From Acidobacteriota bacterium (GTDB lineage Bacteria > Acidobacteriota > UBA6911): 9,746 nt of DNA. Where the stretch lies: positions 1 through 9,746 of the forward strand of contig JAIRVC010000123.1 of NCBI GenBank assembly GCA_031254095.1, written 5' to 3'. The translations under genes were made by a program, and so were the position numbers. Within the stretch, counting starts at the first letter, position 1. Every line of letters starts with the position of its first letter. The notes under the pieces were generated by a model, which was not told the DNA's origin, made no database searches, and worked only from the letters and a program-made list of their open reading frames with translations. This document shows, piece after piece, positions 7,554-9,746 of the stretch.

Positions 7554-8162
7554 CTATATATAGGGAGTCGCCTCTTGGAACCGGCGCAAATCGTCAGGAG
7601 TGTTTATGTTGACGAGATCTCCGTCCGTAAATTCCCCCTCGCCGGGATCCATCCAGCGGACGCGCAGGCCGTCGCCGGGAAACGCGTCGATAAACCTGTT
7701 CGCTTTTTTCCGCAGGGCGTCTTCGATGACGGGAAGGCAGGTGCGGCGATATACGGCCGCGAGCGGATGCGCCATGCCGTCCAGCGTTCGCGGAATGACG
7801 GCGTCAAAGCCTTCCGAAACGTCCAGCATTCGGCGGACGAGCGAAACGGGCAGCGCGGGAAGGTCGCAGGCCAGCGTTATGTAGAGCTCATAAACATGTT
7901 CGCTCATAACCGTGTGAAGTCCGGACAAAGGCCCCTGATCCTGCCACAAATCGGGAACCACCTGAAACGGCAGAAAACTGAAAAGTTCCGGATTGTTTGC
8001 CGAGATAAACACTTTGCCGGTCAGCGGCGACACGCGCTTTGCCATAATCTCAACGAGCGGCCGTCCGTTGAGGTTTATCAGCGCCTTGTCTTGGCCCATC
8101 CGGCGGCTTTTGCCCCCGGCCAGAATAACCGCGCATATTTCTTCGTCAATTTGGGCTGTCAT
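7554..8162 (-). CDS. mobA: Molybdenum cofactor guanylyltransferase (MobA)
   Basis: MobA transfers GMP from GTP to molybdopterin-bound molybdenum, making the guanine dinucleotide form of the cofactor used by DMSO-reductase-type enzymes such as formate dehydrogenases and nitrate or other anaerobic reductases. The 202-residue protein has the family's N-terminal nucleotide-binding loop, VILAGGKSRRMGQDKAL (residues 12-28, with Lys26). It also has GPLSGL (77-82), ACDLPAL with the metal-binding Asp100, and the C-terminal NINTPDDL. The length is normal, and it is a soluble cytosolic enzyme. The ATG at 8162 leaves 11 residues before the VILAGG strand, which fits the family. No strong ribosome site is visible just upstream. 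smc lies 116 bp downstream on the same strand, and repeat copy B begins 46 bp upstream. It implies that the host makes at least one Mo/W-bis-MGD enzyme; none is encoded here. The related MocA (CTP-specific) and other NTP transferases are less likely given the exact loop and the GPLSGL/CDLP pattern. Confidence 0.93.
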   Translation of the reverse strand: MTAQIDEEICAVILAGGKSRRMGQDKALINLNGRPLVEIMAKRVSPLTGKVFISANNPELFSFLPFQVVPDLWQDQGPLSGLHTVMSEHVYELYITLACDLPALPVSLVRRMLDVSEGFDAVIPRTLDGMAHPLAAVYRRTCLPVIEDALRKKANRFIDAFPGDGLRVRWMDPGEGEFTDGDLVNINTPDDLRRFQEATPYI

Positions 8163-8208
8163 GAAATGAAGTTAGGCTAATATTTAGACTTTGGCAATGA
8201 GTTGTTTA

Positions 8209-8333
8209 GGGAGCCTCTAAAAACCCCAAACTCTGCGTTACGCGGCCGTGACAAAATGCTCATTTACCTCTAAATGTAAACTCCGCTTTTGTCACGGCCG
8301 CAAGCCTTGATTTTGGAGTTTTTAAAGGCTCCC
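8209..8333 (+). repeat. Structured ~125-bp inverted-repeat element, copy B (MITE/REP-like)
   Basis: This is the second copy of the element at 2214-2337, in the same orientation, with one extra T in the apical loop. The termini GGGAGCCTCTAAAAACC and AGTTTTTAAAGGCTCCC pair with only two C/A mismatches over about 22 bp. The inner stem (8242-8256 with 8287-8301, GCGGCCGTGACAAAA) is a perfect 15-bp match. The apex contains CATTTACCTCTAAATG, a further 6-bp stem with a CCTC loop. The same two side palindromes, GCGTTACGC and CAAGCCTTG, are present. Flanks are TTGTTTA on the left and TTGTAAA on the right, a 5-of-7 match that might be a decayed target duplication. It ends 35 bp before the peptidase ATG and starts 46 bp before the mobA start, so it occupies most of the divergent control region. 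It has no coding capacity. Confidence 0.9.
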
Positions 8334-8368
8334 TTGTAAAAAAATATCAACCCAAGAGAGGAAAAAGA

Positions 8369-9746
8369 ATGGGAAAACCGTGGTTTTACCTGACAATGGC
8401 CGTGCTGGTTTTGGGATTCTGCGCGTTTTCGGGCGCGGAAAGCAGGGAGGATTTTTTCAGGATCGATGATCTGCGTCCCGGAATGAGGGGAACCGGCAAA
8501 ACCTGCTTTCAGGGAACGGAGCCTGAAGATTTCGACGTTGAGATTCTCGGCGTTCTGCGCGGCGTAAGTCCCGGCGCTGATGCGATTCTGGCCCGGTTCA
8601 GCGGCGGCCCGCTGGAAAAAACCGGCATTTTCTCAGGTATGAGCGGCAGCCCGGTTTTCATCGACGGAAAATTGCTCGGCGCGGTGGCGTATTCCTACGC
8701 CTACTCCACGGAAGCGATAGGCGGCATCACGCCGATTGATCAGATGATTTCAGCCGTCGAGGAATCCGAAGCGCTGCCATCGGGCAAAATCTACAAAAAA
8801 GGCAGCCTTTGGAATTACAAACTGCCGCTTCCGTCCTCCGGCCTGAACGCGGCTGAATTTCCGGAACTTATCTCCCGCCGCGCGAATTTATCCGGCGGCG
8901 GAAACCGGCTTCTTCCCATAACCACGCCCGTCAGTCTGGGCGGCTTTGACCCGCGCGCGATCAAAACTTTTGCCCCGATGTTCGGCGGCATCGGCATGAC
9001 GCTTCTCGAAGGCGCGGCGGCGGACGCCGCTTCCTTAAAGACCGCGGTTTTGCCGTTTCAGCCGGGCGACAATGTCGCCGTTTCGCTGGTGCAGGGCGAT
9101 CTCGATGTTTCCGCCGGAGGAACCGTAACCTGGGTGGACGGCGACCGGCTCTACGCTTTTGGACATGAACTAATGTCGTCGGGTTTCACGGAATTGCCCA
9201 TGCGCAAAGCTTCGGCAATCGCTGTAATTCCAAATATCGAAAGCTCTTTCAAGGTTCTTGAGGCCGGCGCGGTGATCGGAACGGTTCGTCAGGATCGAAG
9301 CTCCGGCATTTTTGGAATTATCGGCGAGCGGCCGCGCACGATACCGCTCGAAGCGCGGCTGACTACAAGCCGCCGCGCGCTTAAAACGTTCCGCTATGAG
9401 ATCGCGCGCGACGCGCTTTTAACGCCGTCGCTGGTCAGCCTTGTCGTGTATAACACGATTCTGGCCTCCGAGCGGGCGCAGGGATTTCTTACTTTGCGCG
9501 TCACGGGAAAGATTCGGGTAAAGGGGCAGCCGGATGTTGAAATCGGCGGCCGTTTTTCATCCAACCTCGACGCCGCCGCGGGCGCGTCGCTGGCTGTCGC
9601 GGTTCCCGTCAATCACCTCATGGCGGGCGGATATGAAAACCTGGACATAGAAGGTATTGAAGTTGACATTACGGCGGTTGAGAGAGATCAGCTTGCCGCG
9701 CTTGATTCCATACGGCTTGACCGAACCGAGGCGCGGGCGGGAGAAA
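8369..9746 (+). CDS. Exported SpoIVB-type (S55) serine peptidase-like protein, 3' end cut by the window
   Basis: 459 codons are visible with no stop before the edge. The start is firm: AGAGAGG at 8355-8361 lies 7 nt before the ATG. Residues 1-25 form a signal peptide (charged start, hydrophobic core, SGA-type cleavage site), and no lipobox is seen, so the product is probably periplasmic or secreted. Residues 38-115 resemble the catalytic end of the SpoIVB S55 domain: DVEILGVL, LEKTGIFSGMSGSPVFIDGKLLGAV, with candidate nucleophile Ser92. Residues 245-320 resemble the beginning of that domain: PGDNVAVSLVQGD, GGTVTWVDGDRLYAFGHELM with candidate His266, then GIFGIIGERP. Ser before His is the reverse of SpoIVB. 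The position matching the SpoIVB catalytic Asp appears to be Ser78. No PDZ domain precedes it. From about 345 on, a beta-rich stretch follows whose family I do not recognise. Similar proteins occur, as I recall, in Acidobacteriota, where no sporulation role is expected. Protease activity is unproven. Confidence 0.8.
   Translation, partial: MGKPWFYLTMAVLVLGFCAFSGAESREDFFRIDDLRPGMRGTGKTCFQGTEPEDFDVEILGVLRGVSPGADAILARFSGGPLEKTGIFSGMSGSPVFIDGKLLGAVAYSYAYSTEAIGGITPIDQMISAVEESEALPSGKIYKKGSLWNYKLPLPSSGLNAAEFPELISRRANLSGGGNRLLPITTPVSLGGFDPRAIKTFAPMFGGIGMTLLEGAAADAASLKTAVLPFQPGDNVAVSLVQGDLDVSAGGTVTWVDGDRLYAFGHELMSSGFTELPMRKASAIAVIPNIESSFKVLEAGAVIGTVRQDRSSGIFGIIGERPRTIPLEARLTTSRRALKTFRYEIARDALLTPSLVSLVVYNTILASERAQGFLTLRVTGKIRVKGQPDVEIGGRFSSNLDAAAGASLAVAVPVNHLMAGGYENLDIEGIEVDITAVERDQLAALDSIRLDRTEARAGE

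Noticed and set aside
7473..8180. Plus-strand open frame opposite mobA
   Set aside because: It is a shadow of mobA, whose nucleotide-binding loop and other motifs are clear on the minus strand.
8163..8208. mobA promoter with -35 TTGCCA (minus strand)
   Set aside because: The hexamer at a 17-nt spacing (TAACTT) is a poor -10 match and would leave almost no leader before the start codon.

Overview
The window carries five complete protein genes, one gene cut by the right edge, and two copies of a roughly 125-bp hairpin repeat. The DNA is fairly GC-rich and codes densely. The best taxonomic clue is the SMC protein. Its head motifs (GIxAIIGPNGCGKSN, the RRLYRSGESEYYLDG stretch, QPPGKKLQNVQLLSGGEKA and the MEEPGVTKVVSV tail) resemble, from memory, those of Acidobacteriota. 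The truncated S55-type peptidase at the right end is also a protein type I associate with Acidobacteriota and some related phyla. An anaerobic Acidobacteriota-like bacterium is therefore my working guess; it is an inference, not a proven assignment.

Layout: on the plus strand, 87-3666 holds a two-domain cupin protein, an MtnA-type aldose-1-phosphate isomerase and a LarA-superfamily protein, all in one direction, which suggests a small metabolic cluster. Repeat copy A (2214-2337) lies between the mtnA-like and larA-like genes. A 150-bp convergent gap follows. On the minus strand, mobA (8162 to 7554) and then smc (7437 to 3817) are read in the same direction. Repeat copy B (8209-8333) fills most of the divergent gap between mobA and a plus-strand exported S55 (SpoIVB-type) peptidase-like gene (8369 onward), which runs off the window.

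Working together: cupin, MtnA and the LarA homologue look like steps acting on a small sugar or hydroxy-acid substrate, but no kinase, aldolase or dehydratase is present here to fix the pathway. SMC (chromosome organisation) and MobA (molybdenum cofactor maturation) are housekeeping genes. The most interesting items are the structured repeat, which sits in the same orientation within 36 bp upstream of two gene starts, and the S55-like protein, whose Ser and His motifs occur in the reverse order to SpoIVB, suggesting a circularly permuted protease domain. I found no tRNA, rRNA, CRISPR array, transposase gene or convincing intrinsic terminator.
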